A stretch of DNA of 12,958 bases from positions 1 to 12,958 of the forward strand of contig LNEX01000553.1 in NCBI GenBank assembly GCA_001464165.1, written 5' to 3'. The notes below the pieces were generated by a model that was given only the letters and a program-made list of their open reading frames with translations, was not told the origin of the DNA and ran no database searches. Source of the stretch: a bacterium Ga0077546 (GTDB lineage Bacteria; Cyanobacteriota; Vampirovibrionia; Obscuribacterales; Obscuribacteraceae). Shown here in pieces: positions 1-7,295 of the stretch; position 1 is the first letter of the stretch; each line of letters begins with the position of its first letter. Both the position numbers and the translations under genes were made by a program.

Positions 1-165
1 GGTCACGATCCTTCATCATTAGAAGTTGCTCGCCTTTCACAAAGCGACTACTCACCAATTGATGACCTAATCAGTTGTGCCACTGAACTAGATCAAGTTA
101 AGCGAGTTGCGTCGGCTTGCGAGCTGCAAGATATGCTTGTGAAAGTTTTGTCGACTTTGAGCTGA
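1..165 (+). CDS. 3' end of an unidentified protein (partial)
   Basis: Reading frame 1 is open from the first base of the window to a TGA at 163-165, giving 54 residues of a C-terminus. The only in-frame ATG is at 139, so the gene must begin upstream of the window. The tail is mildly acidic and helix-prone (for example ATELDQVKRVASACELQDML), with no membrane segment. I recognise no family. The following 60 bases hold no obvious hairpin terminator. An open frame this short could be chance, but its composition looks protein-like and no competing frame covers the stretch better. Confidence 0.45.
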   Translation, partial: GHDPSSLEVARLSQSDYSPIDDLISCATELDQVKRVASACELQDMLVKVLSTLS

Positions 166-228
166 CACTGAGCCTGAGTCTGCAAAAAATCTTTGGCCAG
201 AGCCGGCGAGCGTAACTTCCTTCCTTAT

Positions 229-408
229 CTACCTGGAGGCGATGGCATCTTGCACTTTGTCGATGTCTTTGAAAATCTCCCAAGAGCTTTTGGACTCGAC
301 CTGACTTAAGCTGTCGCCAGTAGGCCAAAGGGCGTGGTCGTCTTCCAGCTGCAACAGGCCAAAGTAGCGATGGGTCAGCACGTACTCGTTGTTTACTTTC
401 TTAAGCAT
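229..408 (-). CDS. small hypothetical protein (59 aa)
   Basis: A 59-residue soluble protein starting MLKKVNNEYVL and ending DKVQDAIASR, rich in acidic and aromatic residues, with no signal peptide or membrane helix. I chose the ATG at 408 because a G-rich stretch (GGGCGGGTG) lies about 6 bases upstream. An in-frame GTG at 417 would add three residues. It lies downstream of and on the same strand as the small membrane protein ending at 445, with a gap of only about 36 bases, so the two probably form one transcript. I do not recognise a family. The composition looks like real protein, but no motif proves that the gene is genuine. Confidence 0.45.
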   Translation of the reverse strand: MLKKVNNEYVLTHRYFGLLQLEDDHALWPTGDSLSQVESKSSWEIFKDIDKVQDAIASR

Positions 409-444
409 GACTAACACCCGCCCGGGGTGGTACTGAGGTTGGCT

Positions 445-711
445 TCACGTGTAGCGATATTTGATGGCCAGGTTCTTGGGCATGTGCCCCTTGATGTCGG
501 AGCCGCTAGCTAAGTTGATTGTGGCGTAGTGAACATTACTTTTGCCGCCCACTGCGCAGGCATTAGCCGCAGGGAGGTCCATTCGCAGCAGATTAGCAAA
601 GCCAATTATGTCTGAATTATTGACTAGCGCTCTTTTGCTTTCCCCGCCGCTGCGGCCAATAACAAAGATAAGGAGCACAGACATACCAATCATTACGAGA
701 ATTTTCTGCAT
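445..711 (-). CDS. small membrane-anchored hypothetical protein (88 aa)
   Basis: From the ATG at 711 the protein opens with a single hydrophobic helix (about residues 2-19, QKILVMIGMSVLLIFVIG), which is either a signal anchor or an uncleaved signal peptide. A mainly polar domain of about 65 residues follows, ending in a basic tail (KNLAIKYRYT). The frame stays open to a GTG at 792, but that would place 27 polar residues before the helix, which is unusual. The 711 start has AGAGG about 11 bases upstream, a slightly long spacing. The gene diverges from the kinase at 918 and precedes the small gene ending at 229. No family is recognised. A small exported or membrane-tethered protein is the most that can be said. 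Confidence 0.5.
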   Translation of the reverse strand: MQKILVMIGMSVLLIFVIGRSGGESKRALVNNSDIIGFANLLRMDLPAANACAVGGKSNVHYATINLASGSDIKGHMPKNLAIKYRYT

Positions 712-867
712 CAGCGTCAAGGCCTCTAGGGTTATCGTTCGTGCTTCAAGGCAAGGTTGCGGTTGGGGCTCCGATTGGCCTTCAAAGTGCACGTCATTCC
801 ATCATAGAAGTACCCGTTGGCTAGAGTACCTACCATTAGGTTTGCTTAAGATTGTCAAGCGGGGGCT

Positions 868-896
868 TTGTCAGATCCGCGATTTTCGGGAATAAT
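868..896 (+). promoter_or_regulatory. sigma-70-type promoter for the kinase gene
   Basis: TTGTCA at 868-873 and AATAAT at 891-896 are separated by exactly 17 bases. Each hexamer matches the housekeeping consensus at five of six positions. Transcription would start near 903, giving a short leader of 15 bases to the ATG at 918 or 30 bases to the in-frame ATG at 933. Confidence 0.5.
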
Positions 897-917
897 GAAC
901 TGTCTAACTAGTTCTCG

Positions 918-1943
918 ATGGGCCAAGTAATCATGATTGAAAACACAGAGGCAACCAAGAAACTTCTCACCCCACCGGAGGCCGCGGAGTCGAAGTCAGT
1001 TGCTTCTATCGGACCTAATCTGAAGAATCTATCTGAGCGCTATAAACTACTTAATGAGCTTGGTGTTGGCGGTATGGGAACAGTGTTTCGGGCAATTGAC
1101 CGCGAAACCAAGGCAACCTATGCAGTTAAGGTTATGCATAGGCACCTCAAAGCCGACGCGGCTAATGTGATGCGCTTCGAGCGCGAGGCACAATTGGCCA
1201 GCAGCCTGCACCATCCCAATATTGTTCAAGTCTTTGATTTCGGCCTGACCGAAGCCTCTGAGCCATACATGGTGATGGAATATCTTGAAGGCGAAAATTT
1301 AGACGACATGATAGAAGCCAGTGGGCGGCTGTCTATCGAAATTTTCGCGCCGATATTTTCTCAGGTATGCGCCGGGCTTAGTTATGCCCACGATTCAAAC
1401 ATCGTGCACCGCGATATCAAGCCCAGCAACATCATGTTGGTGGCTGGCAGCACCCCACGACAAGTTAAGATTGTCGACTTCGGCATAGCCAAGGCATGCG
1501 CCTCAACTGGTGAAATTTGTCCCACTAGTGTGGCCATCTTGCAATCGATGGACTGGGCAGCTGGCAAGCCCACAGAAGAAGTAGCAGCGCTGCTACAGAC
1601 CTTGACCCAGCCTGGCGAAATTTTTGGTAGTCCGCTTTATATGAGCCCTGAGCAGTGCAATGGGCAAGAAGCCGATTGTCGCTCTGAAGTCTATTCTCTT
1701 GGCTGCATGGTGTTTGAAATTCTTACTGGTGCTGCACCGCTAAGAGGAAGAGACGCCATGGAGACCATGCTGAAAAAAATGCGCGACAAACCACCGTTAA
1801 TGGGTTCTATCGCTCACGATATTAAGTTCTCTGATGAGCTTGAAGCTATCGTGCAGCGCTGTTTAGAGCGTGATCCTGATAAGCGCTACCAAAGTGTTGC
1901 CGAGTTGGGTCAGGCATGGAAAGCTATTGATAGTGCGATTTGA
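918..1943 (+). CDS. Hanks-type Ser/Thr protein kinase, soluble
   Basis: A eukaryotic-like protein kinase of the PknB type that transfers phosphate from ATP to Ser/Thr of target proteins. The kinase domain spans about residues 42-338 of 341. Visible motifs are the glycine loop GVGGMG (49-54), ATP lysine K71 in AVKV, the helix C glutamate E90, HRD at 164-166 with K168 and N171, DFG at 187-189, and SPE at 243-245. All catalytic residues are present, so it should be active. The segment from DFG to SPE is 59 residues, against about 31 in mycobacterial PknB. About 28 extra residues lie between DFGIAKA and the standard GEIFGSPLYMSPEQ. There is no transmembrane helix or sensor domain, so the protein is cytoplasmic. 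A tail of about 40 polar residues precedes the domain. Neither ATG (918 or 933) has a clear Shine-Dalgarno sequence. The gene stands alone and faces the HNH gene. Substrate unknown. Confidence 0.95.
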   Translation: MGQVIMIENTEATKKLLTPPEAAESKSVASIGPNLKNLSERYKLLNELGVGGMGTVFRAIDRETKATYAVKVMHRHLKADAANVMRFEREAQLASSLHHPNIVQVFDFGLTEASEPYMVMEYLEGENLDDMIEASGRLSIEIFAPIFSQVCAGLSYAHDSNIVHRDIKPSNIMLVAGSTPRQVKIVDFGIAKACASTGEICPTSVAILQSMDWAAGKPTEEVAALLQTLTQPGEIFGSPLYMSPEQCNGQEADCRSEVYSLGCMVFEILTGAAPLRGRDAMETMLKKMRDKPPLMGSIAHDIKFSDELEAIVQRCLERDPDKRYQSVAELGQAWKAIDSAI

Positions 1944-2014
1944 TGCTATAAATTTCTGCGCCAAATTGATGGTTTAAATGAGATATCACCATTACGTAGT
2001 GCTGGTGGAAACGA

Positions 2015-2830
2015 TTACTTGCAATCCCAATCGTCTAACTGTAAGTTACTCTTTAATATTGCTCGCTTAATGGCCACACCATTGAATATGGCATTGGACA
2101 CATTACTGTAAGATTCAGCATTTTGAATTGGCAATGCGGCAGCGGCTTCGCTGAGAAAACGGCGTTGCAGATTCGGCTCGCTTTCTTCGAGAAATGCCAT
2201 GTGCCACCACTCAAGCATGCGCTCTTTGGCTGTGTCGAGAGATTTTACTGATACCAGTTTGTCGCGCTTCTCTTTTTGATTGATCCTTCTATCACTCGGA
2301 AGTAAATTCCAAAGGTCGGCGCAGGGCCAAGCTGCAAAAGGGAAGCAGTGATCAATGTCGTAGTTGCCCTGACGTAGCCGCTGCCCGCTCCAAACGCAGA
2401 CGAGAGGCTTCTCAAGCCTGAGTATTTGGTCTGCGATTTTTCGCACGTGTTGGGTGTCACGCTCTGGGTCAAGCCAAACAAGTGCTTGCATCAGTTGGTC
2501 GTAGGTGATTGCTCTTCCCTCAGATTGCGAATATTGCTGCATCAGTCTTATCCATTCGCCAATCAGCGCCGGTTCAATCCAGGAAGCAAATCTGCTCATC
2601 GAATTCCACAGTGCCTTGGGCACGGTCAATTCGCCAAATGTCGCCAAATAGCTTTCGTTAAGAGTATAGGTATTGCTCTTGAGGGTGCGTCCGCCAGTAG
2701 TTTTAAAAATCTGTTCACTGCTATTGGGATAGGTTATGTATTGCGTGGGCATTTTGCGAATGGTCTCTTTCGCGTCAATCAATGCTTGATGTAAGTTTGT
2801 GGCATCTGTGCCTGTGAACGTAGCGCCCAC
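2015..2830 (-). CDS. HNH endonuclease domain protein, likely the C-terminal half of a split methyltransferase-HNH protein
   Basis: The HNH nuclease core is visible at about residues 145-190, counted from the GTG at 2830. It has a CVWSG turn (C145), the DIDH signature with H161, WNLLP with N175, and RRINQKEK with N184. The spacing fits the beta-beta-alpha metal finger that cuts DNA or RNA. About 140 helical residues precede it and about 80 follow. The GTG start has no ribosome-binding site. The same frame continues upstream with protein-like sequence (KDLFLNLKHLSPYDLR) to about 2878, overlapping the methyltransferase gene in another frame. As I remember the family, related proteins carry both domains on one chain, so this is best read as the back half of that enzyme. 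It could be expressed by frameshifting, be a broken gene, or reflect a one-base sequence error. Target unknown. Confidence 0.85.
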   Translation of the reverse strand: MGATFTGTDATNLHQALIDAKETIRKMPTQYITYPNSSEQIFKTTGGRTLKSNTYTLNESYLATFGELTVPKALWNSMSRFASWIEPALIGEWIRLMQQYSQSEGRAITYDQLMQALVWLDPERDTQHVRKIADQILRLEKPLVCVWSGQRLRQGNYDIDHCFPFAAWPCADLWNLLPSDRRINQKEKRDKLVSVKSLDTAKERMLEWWHMAFLEESEPNLQRRFLSEAAAALPIQNAESYSNVSNAIFNGVAIKRAILKSNLQLDDWDCK

Positions 2831-3713
2831 ACGAAGGTCGTAGGGGGAAAGGTGTTTTAGATTGAGGAAAAGGTCTTTGGGGAATGCCGGTTTCTATCAG
2901 TTGTTTGTATGCCCGTAGCCAATACAGTGCCACCAATCCTAGTGGTATCGATACGTTTTCTTCGGCGGTATATTTCGCCATTCCCGTGGCGCTGTCGGCG
3001 ATGCGCACGAGCACGCGAAGTAAGGCCAATTTGTAGGTGGAAGATTTGCTATCGTTGATAATTATATGTCGCAGCAGCGGCAGTGCATCGGTGCCGTCAT
3101 CAGGCAGCTGAAAGCAGACCGTTTGCCAGGTGACATCGGGGCGTTGGCGCAAATCTTCCGATTGGCAATGCCGAACGAGCACAAGGCCCCGGTCGCGGGC
3201 TAGCTTTTCTAGTTCGCCCAGAGCAACCGGATAACTCTCTCGCCCGTCGCTAAACTCACCGTTGCGCAGCGAAATTATGAGCCTGCCACCAGGCCTTAGC
3301 AGTGCTGCGAGTTTTCTAAAGGCCCGCGGTTTTTCATTTGGTTTGATGTGCATCCAGACTGCGCTCAACAAAATCAGATCGAAAGACAGCCCCAGCTTGA
3401 TTGTTTCAGTCAAGTCAGGAAGGCTATCTTGCACCCAATTGATTTGCGGCTCTGGATGCGTCTTGCGCGCCTGCTCAATCATTCCATGTGCTGGTTCTAC
3501 TGCCACCACATCGCAGCCCCTCTGGGCGAACCAGGCTGCGTCTCTGCCACTGCCGGCGCCGACGTCTAAGACAGCGCTGCCTTTTTGTGGCATCAAGTCA
3601 AGCAATTGCTGATGCACCTGTTCAAAAGTGAGCGACTCGTAAGTAGCTGTGAACTCGTCAGCGCGTTCGCTGTATTGCTTGATTGTTTGATTGCTGGGGT
3701 GCATTGGGCTCAT
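2775..3713 (-). CDS. class I SAM-dependent methyltransferase, likely the N-terminal half of a split methyltransferase-HNH protein
   Basis: Residues 45-150 form a Rossmann methyltransferase. Motif I is VLDVGAGSGRDA (48-59), the acidic end of strand 2 is VAVEP (70-74), the next SAM contact is around QDSLPD (95-100), and the strand 4 motif is LILLSAVWMHI (113-123), followed by LLRPGGRLIISL. It belongs to the Methyltransf_11/25 or UbiE-like group. It has no NPPY or DPPY motif, so it is not an ordinary DNA adenine or cytosine-N4 methylase. Residues 215-278 are helical with the stretch DSKSSTYKLALLRVL, which I associate with the fused methyltransferase-HNH family. After IP (277-278) the sequence turns into basic and proline-rich residues unlike the rest, consistent with reading out of frame past the CCCC run. 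The ATG at 3713 lies 24 bases after the small gene ending at 3738, in a probable minus-strand operon. Confidence 0.85.
   Translation of the reverse strand: MSPMHPSNQTIKQYSERADEFTATYESLTFEQVHQQLLDLMPQKGSAVLDVGAGSGRDAAWFAQRGCDVVAVEPAHGMIEQARKTHPEPQINWVQDSLPDLTETIKLGLSFDLILLSAVWMHIKPNEKPRAFRKLAALLRPGGRLIISLRNGEFSDGRESYPVALGELEKLARDRGLVLVRHCQSEDLRQRPDVTWQTVCFQLPDDGTDALPLLRHIIINDSKSSTYKLALLRVLVRIADSATGMAKYTAEENVSIPLGLVALYWLRAYKQLIETGIPQRPFPQSKTPFPLRPSCGRYVHRHRCHKLTSSID
2876..2882 (-). other. CCCCAAA run where the methyltransferase frame passes to the HNH frame
   Basis: On the minus strand the methyltransferase reads ATT-CCC-CAA-AGA here. The HNH frame, one base ahead, reads CCC-AAA-GAC. The HNH frame has a TAG at 2894-2896, just upstream, so a switch must occur between there and the end of the overlap. 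Removing one C from the CCCC run (2882-2879) joins the frames into a continuous protein of about 565 residues. A CCC-C quadruplet is also a known kind of site for +1 slippage by proline tRNA. Which explanation holds cannot be decided from sequence alone. Confidence 0.55.
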
Positions 3714-3737
3714 CGAGAAAGCTCAGCAACTAGAGTA

Positions 3738-3905
3738 TCAAACCCAGTAACTAAATGCTGGCTGGCAGAGAAAATATTCTGGCTTTTGTAAGATGGCATT
3801 TTCGTTGTCTAGAATCAGCTGAAAGTTATTCTGCAACTCCGCGAACTCGCGAGCGGATGCTTCAAGGTCAATGGCCGGCGCAGTGCCGGTCGAAATTATA
3901 GTCAT
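3738..3905 (-). CDS. small hypothetical protein (55 aa) between peptidase and methyltransferase
   Basis: A 55-residue frame runs from the ATG at 3905 to a TGA at 3738-3740. It is preceded by AAGGA about 7 bases upstream, one of the best ribosome-binding sites in this strand's run of genes. It sits 22 bases after the M28 peptidase stop and 24 bases before the methyltransferase start, a spacing typical of an operon. The protein is acidic and probably helical in the middle (DLEASAREFAELQNNFQLIL), with an aromatic C-terminus ending FSYWV. There is no signal peptide or zinc motif. I do not recognise a family. Signal, spacing and composition together favour a real gene. Confidence 0.6.
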   Translation of the reverse strand: MTIISTGTAPAIDLEASAREFAELQNNFQLILDNENAILQKPEYFLCQPAFSYWV

Positions 3906-3927
3906 GATTATTCCTTACCTGCGGAGT

Positions 3928-4974
3928 TTACTCGCTAGCTAAATCCCGCACCACTTTCTTCAAGCCATCAGTTACCCGCGCCAGGCAATCGTAGTTGATT
4001 TTGTCTGCGGTATCTTCATTGGTGTGATAATGAGGATAGCGATAGGGGGCCGTGTCGGTCACCATGATGGCCGGATATCCCAGTCGCCAAAAACTCAGTT
4101 GATCGGAAAAATCGACGCCAGACAAGTCGGCTGGTGCTGCCAATGTTTGGGTAGGAAATTTCGCTGCTGCAATGAAAGACGAGGCGCATTTTGTTAGAAG
4201 AGTTCGTGAGTCTAGCTTGCCGATGAATGTGAGAAAGTTTCCGGTCTTGGGGTAAAGCATTGCTAGCGCTTCCACTGGGAAGCGCTGAGAATCTGGCTTT
4301 TCGCTGTAGTAGCCGATGGTCTCTAACGAAAGCATGGCTACGATGTTGTCTCCGCGTTCTTTGCAGGCCTTGGCATAGCGAAAGCTGCCCATGTCGTCAC
4401 TGCGAAAGAAAGGCGGTTCTTCATTGGTGAAGGCGACAAAGCGAATGGTGCGCGGAAACTTGTTTTTGGCTAGGTCTTTGGCCAGTGCTTTAGCAATTTC
4501 TAGCATGGCGGCAACACCGCTGCCGTTGTCGTTGGCGCCAGGGCAATCTTGCACTGCATCATAGTGGGCGCCGATGATGATGATCTCTGAAGCTTTGCTC
4601 GTTCCCGAAATCTCCGCGAGAATATTGGCAGTGCTCTGAGTGGCATGGGTGGCTCCCCAGAGTCCATCATTGAAGTATCCACTGACTGAGAATGTTTGCC
4701 GCGCTGGTTTCAATCCAGCTGCGCTGAAATTCTCTTCGATGTAGGTTGCTGCTCGCTCTAAACCGCCCGGGTTTTTCGTCAAGCTGCGCGCGCCGATGTC
4801 GCTAGAAAGTTTTTCTATATGGCCGCGCAAATGACTTGCTAGTTGCTTCTGAGCGGCCGTTAAAGGCTCGATTGTTCCACCATACGATGGCAAGGTCCAA
4901 TACGCGATCAAGCCGCCCGCTAAGGCTGCGAGCCCGGCGATTGTGATGGCTAATTTTTTCTTTAGATTCTTCAT
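3928..4974 (-). CDS. M28-family zinc aminopeptidase, membrane-anchored or exported
   Basis: A dizinc metallopeptidase of family M28 (aminopeptidase Y/S type), which removes N-terminal residues from peptides outside the cytoplasm. The N-terminus has basic residues followed by a hydrophobic segment (about 8-27), acting as a signal anchor or signal peptide. Zinc-site signatures appear in order: GAHYDAV with H137, GANDNGSG with bridging D149, NEEPP with catalytic E185 and ligand E186, SLETIGYY with E218 as the acidic ligand, and HYHTNEDT with H317. The set is complete, so activity is expected. The 348-residue length suits a single catalytic domain with no PA insert. It appears to be first in a minus-strand run with the 55-residue protein and the methyltransferase-HNH pair. 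Its start at 4974 has only a weak ribosome-binding site. The neighbours give no shared pathway. Confidence 0.93.
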   Translation of the reverse strand: MKNLKKKLAITIAGLAALAGGLIAYWTLPSYGGTIEPLTAAQKQLASHLRGHIEKLSSDIGARSLTKNPGGLERAATYIEENFSAAGLKPARQTFSVSGYFNDGLWGATHATQSTANILAEISGTSKASEIIIIGAHYDAVQDCPGANDNGSGVAAMLEIAKALAKDLAKNKFPRTIRFVAFTNEEPPFFRSDDMGSFRYAKACKERGDNIVAMLSLETIGYYSEKPDSQRFPVEALAMLYPKTGNFLTFIGKLDSRTLLTKCASSFIAAAKFPTQTLAAPADLSGVDFSDQLSFWRLGYPAIMVTDTAPYRYPHYHTNEDTADKINYDCLARVTDGLKKVVRDLASE

Positions 4975-5282
4975 GTCGACGGCTCATCATAGCATGTGTG
5001 TGCAAGTGCCTATCCGCTTTATGCTTGGCTCAATCAAGCTTTGCTTAGCTGAAATGAGTAGCGCTAAATTCATTCCCAAGAGCGATGCGACTTTTGTTGA
5101 ATCTGTGAGAACGTGGCAAGTGATGCCCTCCATTCAAACGAGCGGCTCTCTATTAGAAAGGGAAAGAAAATCTTTCATTTCGACTTATAAAGGGATGATG
5201 GTAGAGAGTTTCTTGAAAAGGATGACAACTTGAAAGGGAGTGCCCAAGGCAATCTTGCAGCTGCGAAAGTGGAGGGATATTG
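4975..5282 (+). other. intergenic region between divergent peptidase and caspase genes
   Basis: About 300 bases separate the peptidase (minus) from the first caspase gene (plus). A TATAAA at 5186-5191 and a TTGAAA at 5213-5218 are visible, but neither has a partner hexamer at proper spacing, so I call no promoter. The one supportable signal is GGAGG at 5271-5275, the ribosome-binding site of the caspase gene. A plus-strand open frame reaching 5233 has no recognisable features and overlaps the start of the peptidase. No hairpin terminator or repeat was seen. Confidence 0.4.
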
Positions 5283-7295
5283 TTGAGATTCTTGACAAGA
5301 AGTATTGCTGGCAGTCACATTGCCTCAAAGTTTTCAATGATTCCAATTCTTTCAATATTGCTTTGCTTCAGCATTGGCCAATCTCCGTCTGCTACCGCTG
5401 CCAATTCGGCTACAGGTAAAACCCTTGGAGCATCATCTGTGCAAGGCCGTTCGGCTGTTGAAAAGCCCGAAATTAGACCAATCATGGATAAGTGGGCCGT
5501 CATAATTGGCATAGATAAGTTTCAGAATAACAGCATTCCTAAGTTGCAGTATCCAAGTAAGGATGCCCGTGACTTTGCCAAGTTTTTAGTTGAGAAAGGA
5601 AACTTTGCCGCTGATCATGTTTTGTTGCTTACAAATGAACAGGCCACATTGGGCAAAATAAAGGAAGTCATTGGTGATAGCTGGCTGCCCCAGCGTGCTC
5701 GCAAAGATGATTTAGTGCTTGTCTTTGCTTCGACTCATGGTAGCCCAAAAGAAATTGACGTGGCCGGGGATAATTTTCTGGTTGTATATGACACCGACCC
5801 ATCAAAACTATTCTCTACCGGAATTAGATTCGCTGACCTGGCTCCGACCATCAAGGATCGAACTAGCTGCGATCGGGTGGTGCTTCTGCTTGATGCCTGT
5901 AGCAGTGGTGCTGCAAACGTTGGCGGCAAGGGCATGGTAAGAACTGGCAATTTCGATGTGGCGGCATTGGCTGGCGAAGGTCAAATTGTAATTAGCTCAA
6001 GCGCTGCTGACCAACGGTCGTTTGAATCGAAACGCTATGAAAATGGTGTGTTCACTAAGCAGTTAATAGCATCGCTGCAGTCAAATGGTTCTCGAACAAC
6101 GCTGACTGAAGCATTTAACAACTTGAAAGAGCAAGTGGAGAATGAAGTTCAGTTTGATCGCAAGCAGACACAAACACCAGTAATGAGAAGCCGCTGGAAG
6201 GGGGGCGAGCTCATTCTGATTTCGGTGCCTGCTCGCCCGAGACGTGTTCTGCCTGATTTGCCGGGCTCTTCTGTTGCAGTAGAGCCGCCATCAACTTCTG
6301 GTGACGATTTTGAGCAGGGCAAAAAATTGTATGATGCTGGTAAGTATGCAGAAGCTGCGCCCCTGCTGACTGCTGCTGCGACGAGCGGTAAACCCCAAGC
6401 TCAGCGCCTCTTGGGCTGGATGTACGATAAAGGCAAGGGAGTACCGCAGAGCGACACCAAGGCGGTTGAGTGGTATCAGAAAGCTGCAGAGCAAGGAATT
6501 GTTAGTTCACAGTACAACTATGGCCTTATGTACATGAATGGCAAGGGAGTAGCGCAGAGCGACACCAAGGCGGTTGAGTGGTTTCAGAAAGCTGCCGATC
6601 AGGGATACGCCAATGCATGTTGCGTCATGGGCCGTATGTATAGGTTGGGCAAAGGAGTGCCCCAGAATGATGCAAAGGCCGTTGAGTGGTATCAGAAAGC
6701 CGCCGATCAGGGTGAGGCTATTTCTCAGTACAACCTGGGGCGGATTTGCGAAACGGGAAGAGGACTGCCGGTGAACTACACGAAAGCGTTTGAATGGTAT
6801 ACGAAAGGCGCTAAGCAGGGTAATGTTGATTGCGAGTATAGCCTGGCGCTTCTGTACGACGGCGGAAGAGGAGTGCCCCAGAGCGACATCAATGCGGTAG
6901 AGTGGTATCAGAAAGCAGCCGACAGAGGAGATGCTGAGGCACAATATAGGCTAGGCATCAAGTACCTTTTAGGTAAGGGTGTACCTCAGAATGACACTAA
7001 GGCATTTGAGTGGTTTCAGAAGGCCGCCGATCAGGGATTTGGCGAGGGGCGCGCTTACCTAGGCTTTATGTACGCTGAGGGCAAGGGAGTACCCCAGAAT
7101 TATACCAAGGCGGTTGAGTTGTATCAGAAAGCCGCCGATCAGGGTAACGGCAGGGGTCAAGTAGCTTTGGGAGACATGTATATGTTGGGCAGGGGAGTGC
7201 CCCAGAATAAAGTGAGGGCGATGCAATGGTATAGAAAAAGTGCCAGCCAAGGTAATGCCAGTGCGCTCAAGAAATTAAAGAGGTTGGAACATTGA
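5283..7295 (+). CDS. secreted caspase-like (C14) protease with eight Sel1 repeats
   Basis: The start is TTG at 5283, 7 bases after GGAGG. A TTG one codon earlier is possible, and no in-frame ATG lies between an upstream stop (5223-5225) and 5337. Residues 1-39 form a long signal peptide with a hydrophobic core (MIPILSILLCFSIG) and a likely SATA cut, so the protein is exported. Residues about 69-317 are a peptidase C14 (caspase/orthocaspase) domain. They run from KWAVIIGIDKF through the catalytic histidine H152 in STHG to the catalytic cysteine C206 in DACSSG, so the dyad is intact. A short Pro-rich linker leads to eight Sel1-like repeats (about 373-660), an alpha-helical solenoid that usually binds proteins. 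The stop overlaps the start of the Ivy gene, so the two are translated together. Role inferred: regulated proteolysis or scaffolding in the envelope. Substrate unknown. Confidence 0.93.
   Translation: MRFLTRSIAGSHIASKFSMIPILSILLCFSIGQSPSATAANSATGKTLGASSVQGRSAVEKPEIRPIMDKWAVIIGIDKFQNNSIPKLQYPSKDARDFAKFLVEKGNFAADHVLLLTNEQATLGKIKEVIGDSWLPQRARKDDLVLVFASTHGSPKEIDVAGDNFLVVYDTDPSKLFSTGIRFADLAPTIKDRTSCDRVVLLLDACSSGAANVGGKGMVRTGNFDVAALAGEGQIVISSSAADQRSFESKRYENGVFTKQLIASLQSNGSRTTLTEAFNNLKEQVENEVQFDRKQTQTPVMRSRWKGGELILISVPARPRRVLPDLPGSSVAVEPPSTSGDDFEQGKKLYDAGKYAEAAPLLTAAATSGKPQAQRLLGWMYDKGKGVPQSDTKAVEWYQKAAEQGIVSSQYNYGLMYMNGKGVAQSDTKAVEWFQKAADQGYANACCVMGRMYRLGKGVPQNDAKAVEWYQKAADQGEAISQYNLGRICETGRGLPVNYTKAFEWYTKGAKQGNVDCEYSLALLYDGGRGVPQSDINAVEWYQKAADRGDAEAQYRLGIKYLLGKGVPQNDTKAFEWFQKAADQGFGEGRAYLGFMYAEGKGVPQNYTKAVELYQKAADQGNGRGQVALGDMYMLGRGVPQNKVRAMQWYRKSASQGNASALKKLKRLEH
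6399..7262 (+). repeat. eight tandem Sel1-like repeats of 108 bases
   Basis: Eight units of 36 codons follow the pattern LGxMYxxGKGVPQxxTKAxEWYQKAADQG without gaps. Units 1 and 2 are almost identical in DNA as well: 6432-6487 and 6540-6595 differ at only two of 56 positions. Units 3 and 7 also share long stretches. That suggests recent unit duplication or gene conversion, and copy number may vary among strains. Unit 4 (residues ETGRGLPVNY) is the most divergent. Confidence 0.9.

Noticed and set aside
98..328. Minus-strand open frame of 76 codons with a TTG start
   Set aside because: Arginine-rich composition, no ribosome-binding site, and it overlaps both the plus-strand partial gene and the better small frame at 229-408.
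542..895. Plus-strand open frame of 117 codons
   Set aside because: It lies opposite the small membrane protein and covers the kinase promoter. Its composition is rich in Arg, Ser and Ile without domain features, typical of an antisense shadow.
1944..2014. Possible terminator between the converging kinase and HNH genes
   Set aside because: I looked for a GC-rich stem followed by a T-run and found none.
4943..5233. Plus-strand open frame of 96 codons before the first caspase
   Set aside because: It begins inside the peptidase gene on the other strand and has no recognisable domain or ribosome-binding site. A shorter start near 5054 is possible but unsupported.
6507..6944. Antisense frame of 145 codons with repeated FLIPLNRLGVAL-like units
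   Set aside because: Its repeats are simply the complement of the Sel1 repeats. Several similar frames occur along the same array.
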